DNA of 64,000 nucleotides. Source: Euborellia annulipes. Its lineage: Eukaryota; Arthropoda; Insecta; Dermaptera; Anisolabididae. The stretch spans positions 1 through 64,000 of the forward strand of contig JAKCPI010011553.1 in assembly GCA_023213315.1 (NCBI GenBank). The letters are read 5' to 3'. A program made the position numbers and the translations under genes. This document shows positions 1 through 10,850 of the stretch, one piece after another. Positions within the stretch are counted from its first letter, which is position 1. The number at the start of each line of letters is the position of its first letter. The notes beneath the pieces were generated by a model that was not told the DNA's origin, made no database searches, and saw only the letters and a list, made by a program, of their open reading frames with translations.

Positions 1-344
1 GGTCCCAGGATTTGGTCAAGGGGGGGGGGGGCCCAAATTTTTTTTTTTTTTATTCATTTAAGCTTTTTTTCGGCAGCGAAAGCCATTTAAACCCCGTCTC
101 TATTTATTTCACCGGGATTGTTAGCCAATGGTCCAAAATTTATGAAGAGAAGGTGAAGAGGCAGTGGCGCACGCCAGAAGAGTAGTGGGTAATAGGGGTG
201 ATATTTATTTAGTTCCGGATTCAAATTAACATTGATAAAGAACTGTATTCGTTTACAAATTTTATAATATGCTAAAACAAAACGGTACAATTTTGAAACT
301 TCGTGTCAGAACATATTTCGCTCGTCATTGAGTACCGAAGATGC
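1..344. other. No gene seen; low-complexity start of window
   Basis: A G-run, a T-run and AT-rich sequence. Short reading frames here have no recognisable domain. Nothing supports a gene or a named repeat. Confidence 0.5.
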
Positions 345-505
345 CCTCGGGCCTTGGTGTAATAGGTAGCGTGCTGGCCATTTGTACCGCGGGTTCGCAT
401 CCCGTCTCATGCGACAATTTATTTCAATTAGATCGGCTACCAATCCAATTGAAATCAATGGCCTTCGATGCCGAAAAAGATCTTAAATGAAATTAAAAAA
501 AAGAA
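345..505 (+). mobile_element. tRNA-derived SINE, diverged copy
   Basis: The head has an A-box-like stretch (TTGGTGTAATAGG at about 354-366) and a good pol III B box (GGTTCGCATCCC at 392-403). The body holds the family tail word 'ATGCCGAAAAAGATCTT' before an A-rich end near 500. It belongs with the better-preserved SINEs at 54311, 58357 and 62921, but its body is different enough to be another subfamily. No clear target duplication was found. Confidence 0.6.
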
Positions 506-739
506 AATTGTCCGAAAATCATTTAAACACTTGTATTGTCTAATTTGAATAATATCAAAATGATACGTCACTCTCGCTTAGTAGCCATCTTCAAAAAGTT
601 TTAATAGCAACCTTTTAACCCTTAAACAATGTAGAGCTATATTTCTGTAACCGTTAACATACACGAAAACATGAGCAAGTCAAAAATTGATCAATTGTAA
701 AAAAAATTACCAAGTTTACTGAAATATCATGATTAATAA

Positions 740-2488
740 CACTGTGCTACAAGAAAAAAAGCCCCGAGAAAATTCCTTCAGATTCTTAAGTCAAATGATC
801 TCCTGAATCCAAATATGACCTCCGTTTTCCTTCACCACGTACCGTTTTCGGGGGGGGGGGGGGGGTGAGCCCTCTACTTATTTCCACCCCTTTTCGTTAA
901 TTATAGGGCCACGAAAAAAATTTGGAGGGATGAAAAGGAATATTTTAGCCCTAACATTTCTTCAGAAGGTCTAGAGAAGTGAAAATAAATAAATAAAAGT
1001 TAAAAAACATTAACATTTGAATCTAAGGGGAGGATGCGGGGGAGGATTTTGTCCCTTAAAATGCAAAAAAATCATTAAAAATAATCATCAAAATCATTTT
1101 CAAATGATTCCGAAGCGCTTGCAAGAAGATGGAAGATTCACAGCTCAGTTGGTCAAATTGGCAAATATGCAGCTATTACTTTCATTTTTTGGGCTGATCT
1201 CCACAAATTTAAAGTTATATTTACGGATTCTTCTAAGTCCTTCAATATTGCCATATTTTATCTAAAGGGGTAGAAATTATTTCTTGTCAAAGTTTGAAAA
1301 AAATTCTTCTTGCAAGGGCTTCGGAATCGCTCACACCCCACCTGCTTTATCCTATATATTTTTTTTAGTTGAGGGATGTTTAAGGAAGGGTGAGGTGGGT
1401 CTGTCCGCCTGAATATGTAGAAAATCAGTGTGAAAAAATTGTGAAAAATCAGAAAAAATTGTTAATTTTTACTTTCTCTTACCTATGTATATATGTAATA
1501 TATATATAGAGAGAAAGTATTGGATTCATGTCAAAAATTCGATGTCGAGATTTTGATGGATCTTCACGTTTTGAGGTCCCCTGAATCCAAAAAAGTGGTT
1601 TTCGCGACATGGTCTGTCTGTGGGTGTGTGTGGTGGGTGTGTGTGTGGTGGGTGTTCAATTTTAAGCATGAAGGAATTGAGCTATGAGGTTGAAATTTTA
1701 TATTTAAGTTAAACACCCCCCGGGACCGGGAAAATAAGCTTTTGAACAAAATTGGCCAAAGAGTACTAGTACTTTACTGATGCACTTTTTCATTTTTTTT
1801 TTCGATTTTCTCAAAATTTGCTCCAACGATTTTTTTTTAAATTCAAAAATCAATTATTTTTTAGATGCTCTTTAAAAGGTATATTCTCATTTTGCGATTG
1901 AAATCTTCTGAAGACCACTTTGCTCCTGTATTTCATAGGGAAGATAGGAGAAATGGTTGCCATGGTAACAAAATATAAATATTTTCCCATACTTATAAAT
2001 TTTACATCTTGAATTCATATGTTCCGTACTGTCGGGAACTAAATATATGTCGACACAAAAAATCTGGTGTGACAAGCACAGTACACAACTTTCGATTACC
2101 GAAGGTAAGAGAAAGTTGTGTGCTGTGCGCCAGTCACACCAGATATTTAATGATTTTTTTGCATTTTAAGGGACAAAATCCTCCCCCGCATCCCCTCCTT
2201 AGATCCAAATGTTAATGTTTTTTAACTTTTATTTATTTATTTTCACTTCTCTAGACCTTCTGAAGAAATGTTAAGGCTAAAATATTCCTTTTCATCCCTT
2301 TCATTAATTTTTTTTCGTGGCCCTATAATTAACGAAAAGGGGTGGAACTAAGTAGGGGGCTACCCCCCGAAAACGGTACGTGCTGGGGGTAAACGAAGGT
2401 CATATTTGGATTCAGGAGGTCATTTTACTTAAGAATCTGAAGGAATTTTCTCGGGGCCAGAAAAAAAGTTTCATTTTGTAGCACAGTG
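740..2488. mobile_element. Fold-back element Y, copy 1, split by element X
   Basis: The termini are inverted repeats starting CACTGTGCTACAAG and ending GTAGCACAGTG, each flanked by TAA. The arms run for several hundred bases: GCCCCGAGAAAATTCC, the 'ACGTACCGTTTTCGG' block and the 'AGGATTTTGTCCCTTAA' block all recur inverted on the other side. A full X element (1470-2144) sits near the middle. A second copy lies at 15521-16653. No transposase is encoded. The TAA flanks would suit a 3-bp TWA duplication as in PIF/Harbinger, but the termini do not identify the superfamily. Confidence 0.75.
1470..2144 (+). mobile_element. Element X (HINE-like), full copy
   Basis: Runs from the 5' hairpin (TACTTTCTCTTACC ... 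AGAGAGAAAGTA) through 'GATGTCGAGATTTTGATGG', a GT-rich microsatellite, 'GTTGCCATGGTAAC', to the 3' hairpin ending CACCAGAT. Inserted within fold-back element Y. No coding capacity: the short open frames recur in every copy because the repeat does. Length 675 bp. The 3' hairpin loop carries GGTAAGAGAAAGT, the inverse of the 5' end. Confidence 0.8.
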
Positions 2489-2499
2489 TAATCATACCT

Positions 2500-2850
2500 A
2501 GGGTTACCATGATTTATTGAGGCCAGACCCGGACAGACTACTTCCGGAGGTCTAGGGGGCTTGGAAAAATTTTTGAAAATTAGGCACTAAAATCTGCGTT
2601 TTTAGCTATCTATTCTGGCAAATTTATAATTTTTTGTTTAGTTTTAAAATATTAAATAAAACTTTTGAATTTTTGTCGGTCCAATGGGGGGCCCGGGCCC
2701 CCCTGGGCCCCCCCTGGGACCGGTTCCGCGGCGGCAAACTTTGGTTCCGCGGGCGGTAAAAAAAATTTTTACCGACTTTCGAGAAAAACCGGTTTTTTTT
2801 TCAATTTCGAGGTCGGTAATGAAAATCCATTACCGTCCAGCCCTAGTTAA
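2500..2850. mobile_element. GC-rich MITE remnant
   Basis: Bounded by CTAGGGTTACCATG at the left and CCAGCCCTAG at the right. The interior has repeated 'TTTGGTTCCGCGG' words shared with the hAT-type MITEs at 18806 and 54017. Inverted ends are weak and no target duplication is clear. No coding meaning is likely for the frames crossing it. Confidence 0.35.
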
Positions 2851-3730
2851 GTGTGCATCCGCCTTAACATCGGATGAATGATTTATAGATAAAAGAAAGT
2901 TAAAAAGGTATATAAAAAAAAAATAAAAATAAAATGAATTTATTTTTATATTTACATTTACAAAATAACAGAAGCTAATATAAGGATTTTATTTATTTAA
3001 ATTAAATCTTTTAATTTTTACTCATATTTTGGAGATAAATAAAGTTAAAGCTCCCAACCATTTTCCTCTATGGTCTAGAAATCCTAAAATTCCTGATATA
3101 TATAAAAACAGAACAAGGCGGTACCAGGATTTTTAAAGGAAGGGTTTCGACATTTTTGAGTAGGGAAGACGGAGAGGCGGTGACAAAGTACTTTTGTTAT
3201 GATTAAAATCATAATATTCATATTGTTTTTTCAAAAGGAAAGTGGGAGTCTCCCCCCTTAGTCGGGGCTTTTTTGAAAGTCTCCGCTCACCCTAATAATG
3301 CTTGTTTAGATCCCCCAAAAGAGGGGTAATTTAGTTAATAATAGTCAGAATATTAAGGGGTAGCAGGAGCAACCTTTAAAAAAAAAACTAGACCATTATC
3401 TGGCCTATATTTTTATGCTTTTATGAAAGATACATAATATACAGCCTTGGCCATAAGTATGAGGCACCCCTAAAAAGTTTGCATATCATATTTATTTCTT
3501 AAAATAAACTAAAATTTATTTTATAAATATTAAATTAATTTAATAAAATGTTTATTAAACGCGTGATTATCTTATTTTAAAAGACGAAATACAATAGGTG
3601 TGTAAAATATAAAATTAACGTTATTTTGTCAATTTCTTTAAATAGCGTAAACGTCTTGATACATAGGTAAAAGTTTAAAAAAGGTGTGGGATTGACTTAT
3701 TTATTTAAAAAATTATCCTTTTGCTTGAAA

Positions 3731-4126
3731 ATGCCAAAAAATTTCCAAAAAGTGTAAAAATACAAGTGATTCACGAACAAGGCAAGTCCAAAGTAGAAAT
3801 TGTCAAAATAGTGGGATATTCACGAAATGCAGTACAATCTGCACTTAAACGATTTTCAGAGACTTGTTTTCATAAAAATAAATTAAGATATGGGTCGAAA
3901 GCGTGTCACCACCAAGCTCCAAGATAGAATACTTTGTGAGAGACTCGCTAAAAAATCGGAAAAAACGTCTTCTGACCTCGCTGCAGCCTTTTTGGAGTAA
4001 ATTGAAATTTCAATTAGTGCTTGAACAGTAAGAAGACGACTAGGGGAAGCAGTCTTGAAAGGGTAGAAGGCCAGAAAGAAGTCCTGGTTCACGGTAGCCA
4101 ACAAGAAAAATAGGGGGAAAAAAGAT
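3731..4126 (+). pseudogene. Tc1 transposase N-terminal fragment, plus-strand arm
   Basis: Starts MPKNFQKSVKIQVIHEQG-type and shows the helix-turn-helix 'VEIVKIVGYSRNAVQSALKR' typical of the Tc1 paired-like DNA-binding domain. A frame change near 3890 leads into 'GRKRVTTK' and 'RRRLGEAVLKG', the usual linker and second DNA-binding helix. In-frame stops occur after 'AAAFLE'. The catalytic DDE region is missing, so it cannot encode an active transposase. About a third of the normal gene of roughly 340 codons is present. Confidence 0.85.
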
Positions 4127-4202
4127 AAATTAATATAAACTGTTTTTTTTTATAGACATTGCATAGATATGAAAAGTAACCATTATTTTTGTTTAAATGA
4201 AT

Positions 4203-4674
4203 GTAATATCTTACTTCAAAGTTGGATTCATTGGATTAGACAACACGGGACCAGTTTTCTTCCGTCAAATATTTTTTATGATTCATAGCCCATTCTAGAC
4301 GCTTTTTCTTGTCTTTTTCTTGGCTTTTTCTGGCCTTCTACCCTTTCAAGACTGCTTCCCCTAGTCGTCTTCTTACTGTTCAAGCACTAATTGAAATTTC
4401 ATTTTACTCCAAAAAGGCTGCAGCGAGGTCAGAAGACGTTTTTTCCGATTTTTTAGCGAGTCTCTCACAAAGTATTCTATCTTGGAGCTTGGTGGTGACA
4501 CGCTTTCGACCCATATCTTAATTTATTTTTATGAAAACAAGTCTCTGAAAATCGTTTAAGTGCAGATTGTACTGCATTTCGTGAATATCCCACTATTTTG
4601 ACAATTTCTACTTTGGACTTGCCTTGTTCGTAAATCACTTGTATTTTTACACTTTTTTGGAGATTTTTTGGCAT
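4203..4674 (-). pseudogene. Tc1 transposase N-terminal fragment, minus-strand arm
   Basis: Inverted twin of the plus-strand fragment. It continues slightly further, through 'RLEWAMNHKKYLTEENWSRV' to the position of the first catalytic aspartate, which reads SNESNF where the family usually has SDES.F, and a stop lies just before it. So this arm too is dead. The extra ~75 bases are unpaired and mark where the two halves were joined. Confidence 0.82.
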
Positions 4675-5212
4675 TTTCAAGCAAAAGGATAATTTTTTAA
4701 ATAAATAAGTCAATCCCACACCTTTTTTTAAACTTTTACCTATGTATCAAGACGTTTACGCTATTTAAAGAAATTGACAAAATAACGTTAATTTTATATT
4801 TTACACACCTATTGTATTTCGTCTTTTAAAATAAGATAATCACGCGTTTAATAAACATTTTATTAAATTAATTTAATATTTATAAAATAAATTTTAGTTT
4901 ATTTTAAGAAATAAATATGATATGCAAACTTTTTAGGGGTGCCTCATACTTATGGCCAAGGCTGTATAATAACATTTATAAAGTATTCATTGTTAAAAGA
5001 TCAATGAAAATCAACTAAATGCATTAAATATTATTAGCTACCATTCTGACATCTCTTGGCAAATTTTTGAATTACCGTACTTGATTTTTTGGGCATACTT
5101 TTTATGACGCACTCTTATTGGGAAAAACATGCGTAACAGCTCCGCACCTACTACCCCTTAAATATTTATATTAGCTTTTTAAAATTAAAAAAATTAATTT
5201 TTTTTTTTTAAA

Positions 5213-6322
5213 TTAACTTTGAGAATGCAGTTTTTTGTGACTAATCAAAGAGCTTTTTTGTCCAAATGCCTTTGAACAAATTTCACATAAAAAAATTCTT
5301 TCTTTCCTATGCACAGTTTTAATATGTGTTTTTTTAAAGACGGTTTGCTTGAAAAATTCTTTTCACATTCTAAGCATTTAAATGGCCTTAATTTATAATG
5401 TACAAATTTAATATGCTTTTGTAAATAACTTTCCTCTTTAAATGTAATTTGACAATCGGAGCAACTGAATGGCTTTTCGTCTGAATGTGTGGATATATGA
5501 CGTAATAAGATGGCTTTTAAGGAAAAAACATTTTCCACAAATCGAACATTGATAGGGTTTCTCCTGTCTATGCACTGTTCTTATATGCTTGCTAAGATCA
5601 CTATTTTGTCTATAAGATTTATTACATTCGTTGCATTTATAAGGCTTTTGTCCAGTGTGAATAAATTCATGAACTTTTAACGATTCCTTGAGAGCGAATG
5701 ATTTGAAGCACACTTTGCATTGGAAATCCTTTCCTCGTTTATGAACAAAATTCACATGTCTTTTAAGTGCGGCATCGCTAGGAAAATCTTTCGTACATTC
5801 TGGACATTTTAGAATAACTCCACTATGGAAATCTTTATGCTTTTCAAGTCCAATAAAAGTACAAAACGATTTATCACATTCATCGCATTTAAATGGCCGC
5901 TCATGATTATGAACAAGAACACCGTGCGTTACAAGCATCGCCTTCGAATGGAAACTCTTCTCGCATTCTTCACATTTGTAATTTAATTTTTTCTCATGAA
6001 CTTTTTTATAATGTCTGTTTAGATCCCGTAAAAGTTTGAAAATTTTTCTCGCATTCCACACAAATAAACGGGCTCATCTCTGAATGGATTCTTAAATGTT
6101 TTATTAATTCAATTTTCTCTTCAAATCTCTCAGAACAAAAATTGCAAAAGAAATTTCATTTCGTTGTTTTGTATAAATTTCATATGCGAACTTTTTTTTT
6201 CCTCATCAGCATGTTTTGTTGTCATGTGATTTTTATAATCTTTCAAATTGTTAAACGACAATAAACAAATGTCACACGCCGATTTGTTCTTTCTGTTTCT
6301 TTTTTTAATAATCCGTATATAT
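5213..6322 (-). CDS. C2H2 zinc-finger protein, about 12 fingers, frame disrupted
   Basis: Reading the minus strand, C-x2-C-x3-F-x5-L-x2-H-x3/4-H units follow one another with the usual 28-30 residue spacing: CDIC.., CNFC.., CVEC.., CEEC.., CDEC.., CPEC.., CKVC.., CNEC.., CSIC.., CSDC.., CLEC.. and CEIC.., ending HSQS and a TAA at 5215-5213. Linkers such as HTGQKPYKC and HSDEKPFSC are canonical. The likely role is nucleic-acid binding in the nucleus; the target is unknown. The frame changes four times: near 6144-6156, 6038-6050, 5523-5528 (six A) and 5329-5335 (seven T). All lie in or next to homopolymers, so either assembly indels or recent decay would explain them. No start codon precedes the first finger. 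A pyrimidine-rich AG at 6324-6323 is a plausible splice acceptor, so upstream exons may exist beyond it. No other host-type gene is recognisable in this window. Confidence 0.8.
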
Positions 6323-7457
6323 CTAAAATCAAGAAACAGATCACATGATATCCTCTTGAAATTAAAAGTTCACAACTAAGCCAACTTTCAATCAAGTTCT
6401 GTTTTTTTTTCTTTAATAATAAATGCACTTAGGATGAGAGGAGAGGAGATCACGTATTTTGATGGATAACAAATCAATTCAATAACAATGATTTAAAAAA
6501 CAAAAAAGATGGATTTTGAGAGGAGTTTGCTCATAAAAACCTCTGAACAGAATGCAGAGGAAAACAAAAAGAAATAATTGAGAGATTTTTAGCAATTTGA
6601 TACAAAGGAGAGAACCAAAAATAAGATGAATTTATTGCAGGTTGCAAAAATTATAACTTAATTAATATTAGCCACTTGCACTGCTGTCCGAAGGTGTTTA
6701 TTGAAGAGGTGCAGTTGGTACACCCTTTCTGGATAAATTCAACATTCATCTTTATTTTCTAACTCCCCTTTGTAGTAATTTAATTTATAAAACAAACATA
6801 AATTTTTATTTTCTTAAAATTTCAATTAAGGAAGCAACTGAACCATGGACCTGTTTCTTGAATAAAATATCAAATTTTTTGAGACTTTTTAAAAATATTG
6901 TTTCGTAAGTCAACTGGTTTGACTCTATATATGGGAAAACAGGTCTATGGAACTAGCTGCATCTGAAAAGATAGAACTAGGGCAATCAAAAACTCCAAAA
7001 TATACAAATAATATAAAATGCTAAATATTCCAGAAGTTTATTTTAAAAATATTTCAGAGATTATGGCACTCTTTACTCAGTGGATTTATACTAAAAATAA
7101 TAAGAACCCTCGATGAGAAAGAGGGGGAGTTATAAGAATTTATTATTAATTATAGGGGAAAATATTGAGACTCAGCAAATGATTGCACAAATCAAATTCG
7201 CAATTTGTCAATACATTTGCATATATAATAATAAGTTTTTATATCTACCTCACCTCTTCCTGGCCTATCATGCCTTATTCATTTGAACGGACATAGGCGA
7301 TAAGGGCTGGCATAAATATTATCTCTTGGCTAGAATAACTGCTTGCTTGCCCAGTCACTTACTCACAAGAGGGAATGTTTTTATAGAGCTCATTTGATTG
7401 CTGAGCTTACCCGATGATCTTTCTTTTCTCGCCTGTTCGAATTGTACGTCGCGAAGT
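6323..7457. other. No gene seen
   Basis: AT-rich sequence upstream of the zinc-finger coding region. It could hold an intron or 5' exon of that gene. I see no repeat family shared with the rest of the window and no coding signal. Confidence 0.45.
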
Positions 7458-9731
7458 ACACGTAAAAACATATAACCAGTATTTATTAATTTAAATAAGC
7501 GAAAAATGTAGGTACCGCCGGGATTTGCACCACGGATCTTGTCGATTTACGCTCAACACGCCTACTGTTGGACCACGAAATTTATTTATTAATTTAAATA
7601 AGCGAAAAATGTAGAGTACCGCCATAAGTTTGCACCACGGATCCTTGTCGATTTACGCTCCAACACGCCCTACTGTTGGACCACAGTACGCACTCGCTTA
7701 TTTAAATTATGATAGATCGCTGATTTCAGTCTACTAGAGAAACGCCGCTCTAATCAAGCGTTCAGATTTCTCCGCTGCTGAGGCGCGATCTAGATGGACG
7801 TTTTGAGAAATTAACTCAATTATGCAATTAATAAATAAAGAATTATATATATCATGTGTTGGTCCATGAGGTAATTATGAAAAACATATAACCAAGTATT
7901 TATTAATTTAAATAAGCGAAAAATGTAGGTACCGCCGGGATTTGCACCACGGATCTTGTCGGTTTACGCTCAACACGCCCTACTGTTGGACCACAGTACG
8001 CACTCGCTTATTTAAATTATGATAGATCGCTGATTTCAGTCTACTGAGAAACGCCGCTCTAATCAAGCGTTCAGATTTCTCCGCTGCTGAGGCGCGATCT
8101 AGATGGACGTTTTGGGAAATTAACTCAATTATGCAATTAATAAATAAAGAATTATATATATCATGTGTTGGTCCATGAGGTAATTATGAAAAACATATAA
8201 CCAAGTATTTATTAATTTAAATAAGCGAAAAATGTAGGTACCGCCGGGATTTGCACCACGGATCTTGTCGATTTACGCTCAACACGCCCTACTGTTGGAC
8301 CACAGTACGCACTCGCTTATTTAAATTATGATAGATCGCTGATTTCAGTCTACTAGAGAAACGCCGCTCTAATCAAGCGTTCAGATTTCTCCGCTGCTTC
8401 GCTTATTTAAATTAATAAATACTTGGTTATATGTTTTTCATAATTACCTCATGGACCAACACATGATATATATAATTCTTTATTTATTAATTGCATAATT
8501 GAGTTAATTCTCTCAAAACGTCCATCTAGATCGCGCCTCAGCAGCGGAGAAATCTGAACGCTTGATTAGAGCGGCGTTTCTCTAGTAGACTGAAATCAGC
8601 GATCTATCATAATTTAAATAAGCGAGTGCGTACTGTGGTCCAACAGTAGGGCGTGTTGAGCGTAAATCGACAAGATCCGTGGTGCAAATCCCGGCGGTAC
8701 CTACATTTTTCGCTTATTTAAATTAATAAATACTTGGTTATATGTTTTTCATAATTACCTCATGGACCAACACATGATATATATAATTCTTTATTTATTA
8801 ATTGCATAATTGAGTTAATTTCTCAAAACGTCCATCTAGATCGCGCCTCAGCAGCGGAGAAATCTGAACGCTTGATTAGAGCGGCGTTTCTCTAGTAGAC
8901 TGAAATCAGCGATCTATCATAATTTAAATAAGCGAGTGCGTACTGTGGTCCAACAGTAGGGCGTGTTGAGCGTAAATCGACAAGATCCGTGGTGCAAATC
9001 CCGGCGGTACCTACATTTTTCGCTTATTTAAATTAATAAATACTTGGTTATATGTTTTTCATAATTACCTCATGGACCAACACATGATATATATAATTCT
9101 TTATTTATTAATTGCATAATTGAGTTAATTTCTCAAAACGTCCATCTAGATCGCGCCTCAGCAGCGGAGAAATCTGAACGCTTGATTAGAGCGGCGTTTC
9201 TCTAGTAGACTGAAATCAGCGATCTATCATAATTTAAATAAGCGAGTGCGTACTGTGGTCCAACAGTAGGGCGTGTTGAGCGTAAATCGACAAGATCCGT
9301 GGTGCAAATCCCGGCGGTACCTACATTTTTCGCTTATTTAAATTAATAAATACTTGGTTATATGTTTTTCATAATTACCTCATGGACCAACACATGATAT
9401 ATATAATTCTTTATTTATTAATTGCATAATTGAGTTAATTTCTCAAAACGTCCATCTAGATCGCGCCTCAGCAGCGGAGAAATCTGAACGCTTGATTAGA
9501 GCGGCGTTTCTCTAGTAGACTGAAATCAGCGATCTATCATAATTTAAATAAGCGAGTGCGTACTGTGGTCCAACAGTAGGGCGTGTTGAGCGTAAATCGA
9601 CAAGATCCGTGGTGCAAATCCCGGCGGTACCTACATTTTTCGCTTATTTAAATTAATAAATACTTGGTTATATGTTTTTCATAATTACCTCATGGACCAA
9701 CACATGATATATATAATTCTTTATTTATTAA
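7458..9731. repeat. 310-bp tandem array with tRNA-like core and an orientation switch
   Basis: Three head-to-tail units run forward from 7458 to about 8397, then four full units and a partial one run in the opposite direction to 9731. Repeat starts on the inverted side fall at 8711, 9021, 9331 and 9641, a 310-bp period. Units are almost identical; a few single-base changes and a 2-base insertion near 8509 distinguish them. The first unit carries an extra ~105-bp internal duplication (7480-7590). Each unit has a tRNA-like module, an AT-rich linker and a GC-rich block (GGCGCGATCTAGATGG). Confidence 0.9.
8611..8724 (+). other. tRNA-like module in a 15-bp palindromic frame (representative copy)
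   Basis: At 8630-8700 the sequence can take a cloverleaf-like shape. A 6-bp acceptor-type stem (GTACTG with CGGTAC) encloses a D-arm-like GTCC/GGGC and a 5-bp anticodon-type stem GTTGA/TCGAC with a 7-base loop GCGTAAA. It ends with a degenerate B box GGTGCAAATCC. The loop would read GTA, but base 33 is C and the T stem is poorly paired, so this is not a working tRNA. Perfect inverted arms AATTTAAATAAGCGA (8611-8625) and its complement (8710-8724) lengthen the stem. The same module recurs in every unit of the array. Confidence 0.55.
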
Positions 9732-9741
9732 AACACGTGTG

Positions 9742-10160
9742 GTTTTATGAAACCATGATGCAAGTGAAACTTTTTCGGATCGTAGGCTTTTAACTGAAAA
9801 TTTTCAGAAAATTATTCAATTAAGGGTATCGCGTTTTTAATCTTAATTTAATAATTGGAAAATGGGAATGATAATGGGAAATCAATAGAGGCATGTTAAA
9901 GACTGAGAACAATATTTATTTAGTAATTGAATCATTTTAAATTATTTTAAAAATTATATTTTATCAATTTAAAAATTGAAAAATTAAATCTCACAATTAT
10001 TTTTTTATAATTCGTCATATAGGCCTATATTAAATTTCAATTTTCCTATTTTTGTCGTCATAACTTGTAGCGTCACGGCCTTTGACTTCACGGCTTGTAT
10101 CACGACATGCTGATAGAGAAACGAAAAAATTTGTGTCGATCAAAATAAAGTTTCACTTGA
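9742..10160. repeat. Dispersed MITE-like repeat R1, copy 1
   Basis: Begins TGGTTTTATGAAACCA, then CAAGTGAAACTTT, and ends AAAGTTTCACTTG, giving terminal inverted words of about 13 bp. A second, internally deleted copy is at 26656-26905. No coding content. Confidence 0.55.
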
Positions 10161-10170
10161 AAAAAAAAAA

Positions 10171-10722
10171 AAAATGAAAAAGTAAATCAGTAAAGACAGG
10201 AGAAGGAGAAGGTGCAGCCAAAAAACAAAGGCCTACAATTTAATGAGACGTTTCGGGTGAATTTCATCTACCCATCTTCAGTCCTTCAAAATTGCTAAAA
10301 GTCCAGGAGAATATATGTAAATTTATTTATCATATGTCCTGGCGATGTGGGCCATCGTATTTATTTAGTGAGAAATGGCCCACATCACCAGGACATATAA
10401 TAAATAAATTTACATATATTCTCCGGGACTTTTAACAATTTTGAAGGACTGAAGATGGGTAGATGAAATTCACCCGAAACGTCTCATTAAATTGTAGGCC
10501 TTTGTTTTTTGGCTGCACCTCCTCCTTCTCCTGTCTATAAAGAAACAGCCACTGACTTCATTGATTTACCTAAACATCAGTAAAGTACTAGTAGTAGTTT
10601 GGCCGATTTTGTTTAAAAGCTTATTTACACGCCCTAGGGGGTGTTTAACTTAAATACAAAATTTCAACCCCTTAGTTCAATTCCTTCATGCTTTAAATTG
10701 GATACAAACACACACAGATAGA
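10171..10722 (-). mobile_element. Element X fragment split by palindrome P1
   Basis: X sequence ('CATCAGTAAAGTACTAG', 'AATTCCTTCATGCTT') on the minus strand, interrupted by the element at 10196-10575. It lacks both hairpin termini. Confidence 0.7.
10196..10575. mobile_element. Palindromic retroelement-like insertion P1
   Basis: Two inverted arms of about 150 bp (10196-10345 and 10385-10536) share 'GGCTGCACC', 'GGCCTACAATTTAATGAG' and the hairpin CTGAAGATGGGT...ACCCGAAAC. The 10-bp word ATCAGTAAAG flanks it on both sides (10186-10195 and 10576-10585). It lies within X sequence, where only one copy of the word is expected, so it is a target-site duplication. A 10-bp duplication with no fixed termini suggests LINE- or Penelope-type retrotransposition. 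Confidence 0.65.
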
Positions 10723-10850
10723 TTTAATACCACATGTCCGGTTTGGCGTCCGGATCTGAGATATGTCCCGATTTTACTAATATAAACTGAAAAGATGGCC
10801 AAATTTGGACGTTTTCGGTTCATATTATTTTTTATACATACTTTTTTTTG

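Larger units (their letters stand above)
3442..4964. mobile_element. Tc1-type fold-back element (two 5' halves head to head)
   Basis: TIRs begin CAGCCTTGGCCATAAG and are flanked by TA on both sides, as expected for Tc1/mariner. The two arms (about 690 bp each) are near-identical inverted copies of the 5' part of one Tc1 element, meeting near 4140-4200. Each arm carries the start of a transposase gene. The complete element and its 3' half are absent. A second copy of the surrounding repeat at 13.0 kb gives the empty site. Confidence 0.88.
3395..5165. repeat. Dispersed repeat W, split by the Tc1 palindrome
   Basis: The left flank (3410-3441, 'AAGATACATAATATA') and right flank (4965-5165, 'CATTCTGACATCTCTTGG') are contiguous in a second copy at about 12990-13210. 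That second copy is therefore the empty site for the Tc1 insertion. W itself is unclassified and non-coding. Confidence 0.65.

Noticed and set aside
8630..8700. Functional tRNA-Tyr gene
   Set aside because: Base 33 is C, the T stem is mispaired, the B box is degenerate, and it is repeated in every array unit.
10449..10490. Working hammerhead ribozyme
   Set aside because: Core-like CTGAAGA and GAAAC are present, but an extra base precedes stem II and I could not place stem I with a cleavage site.
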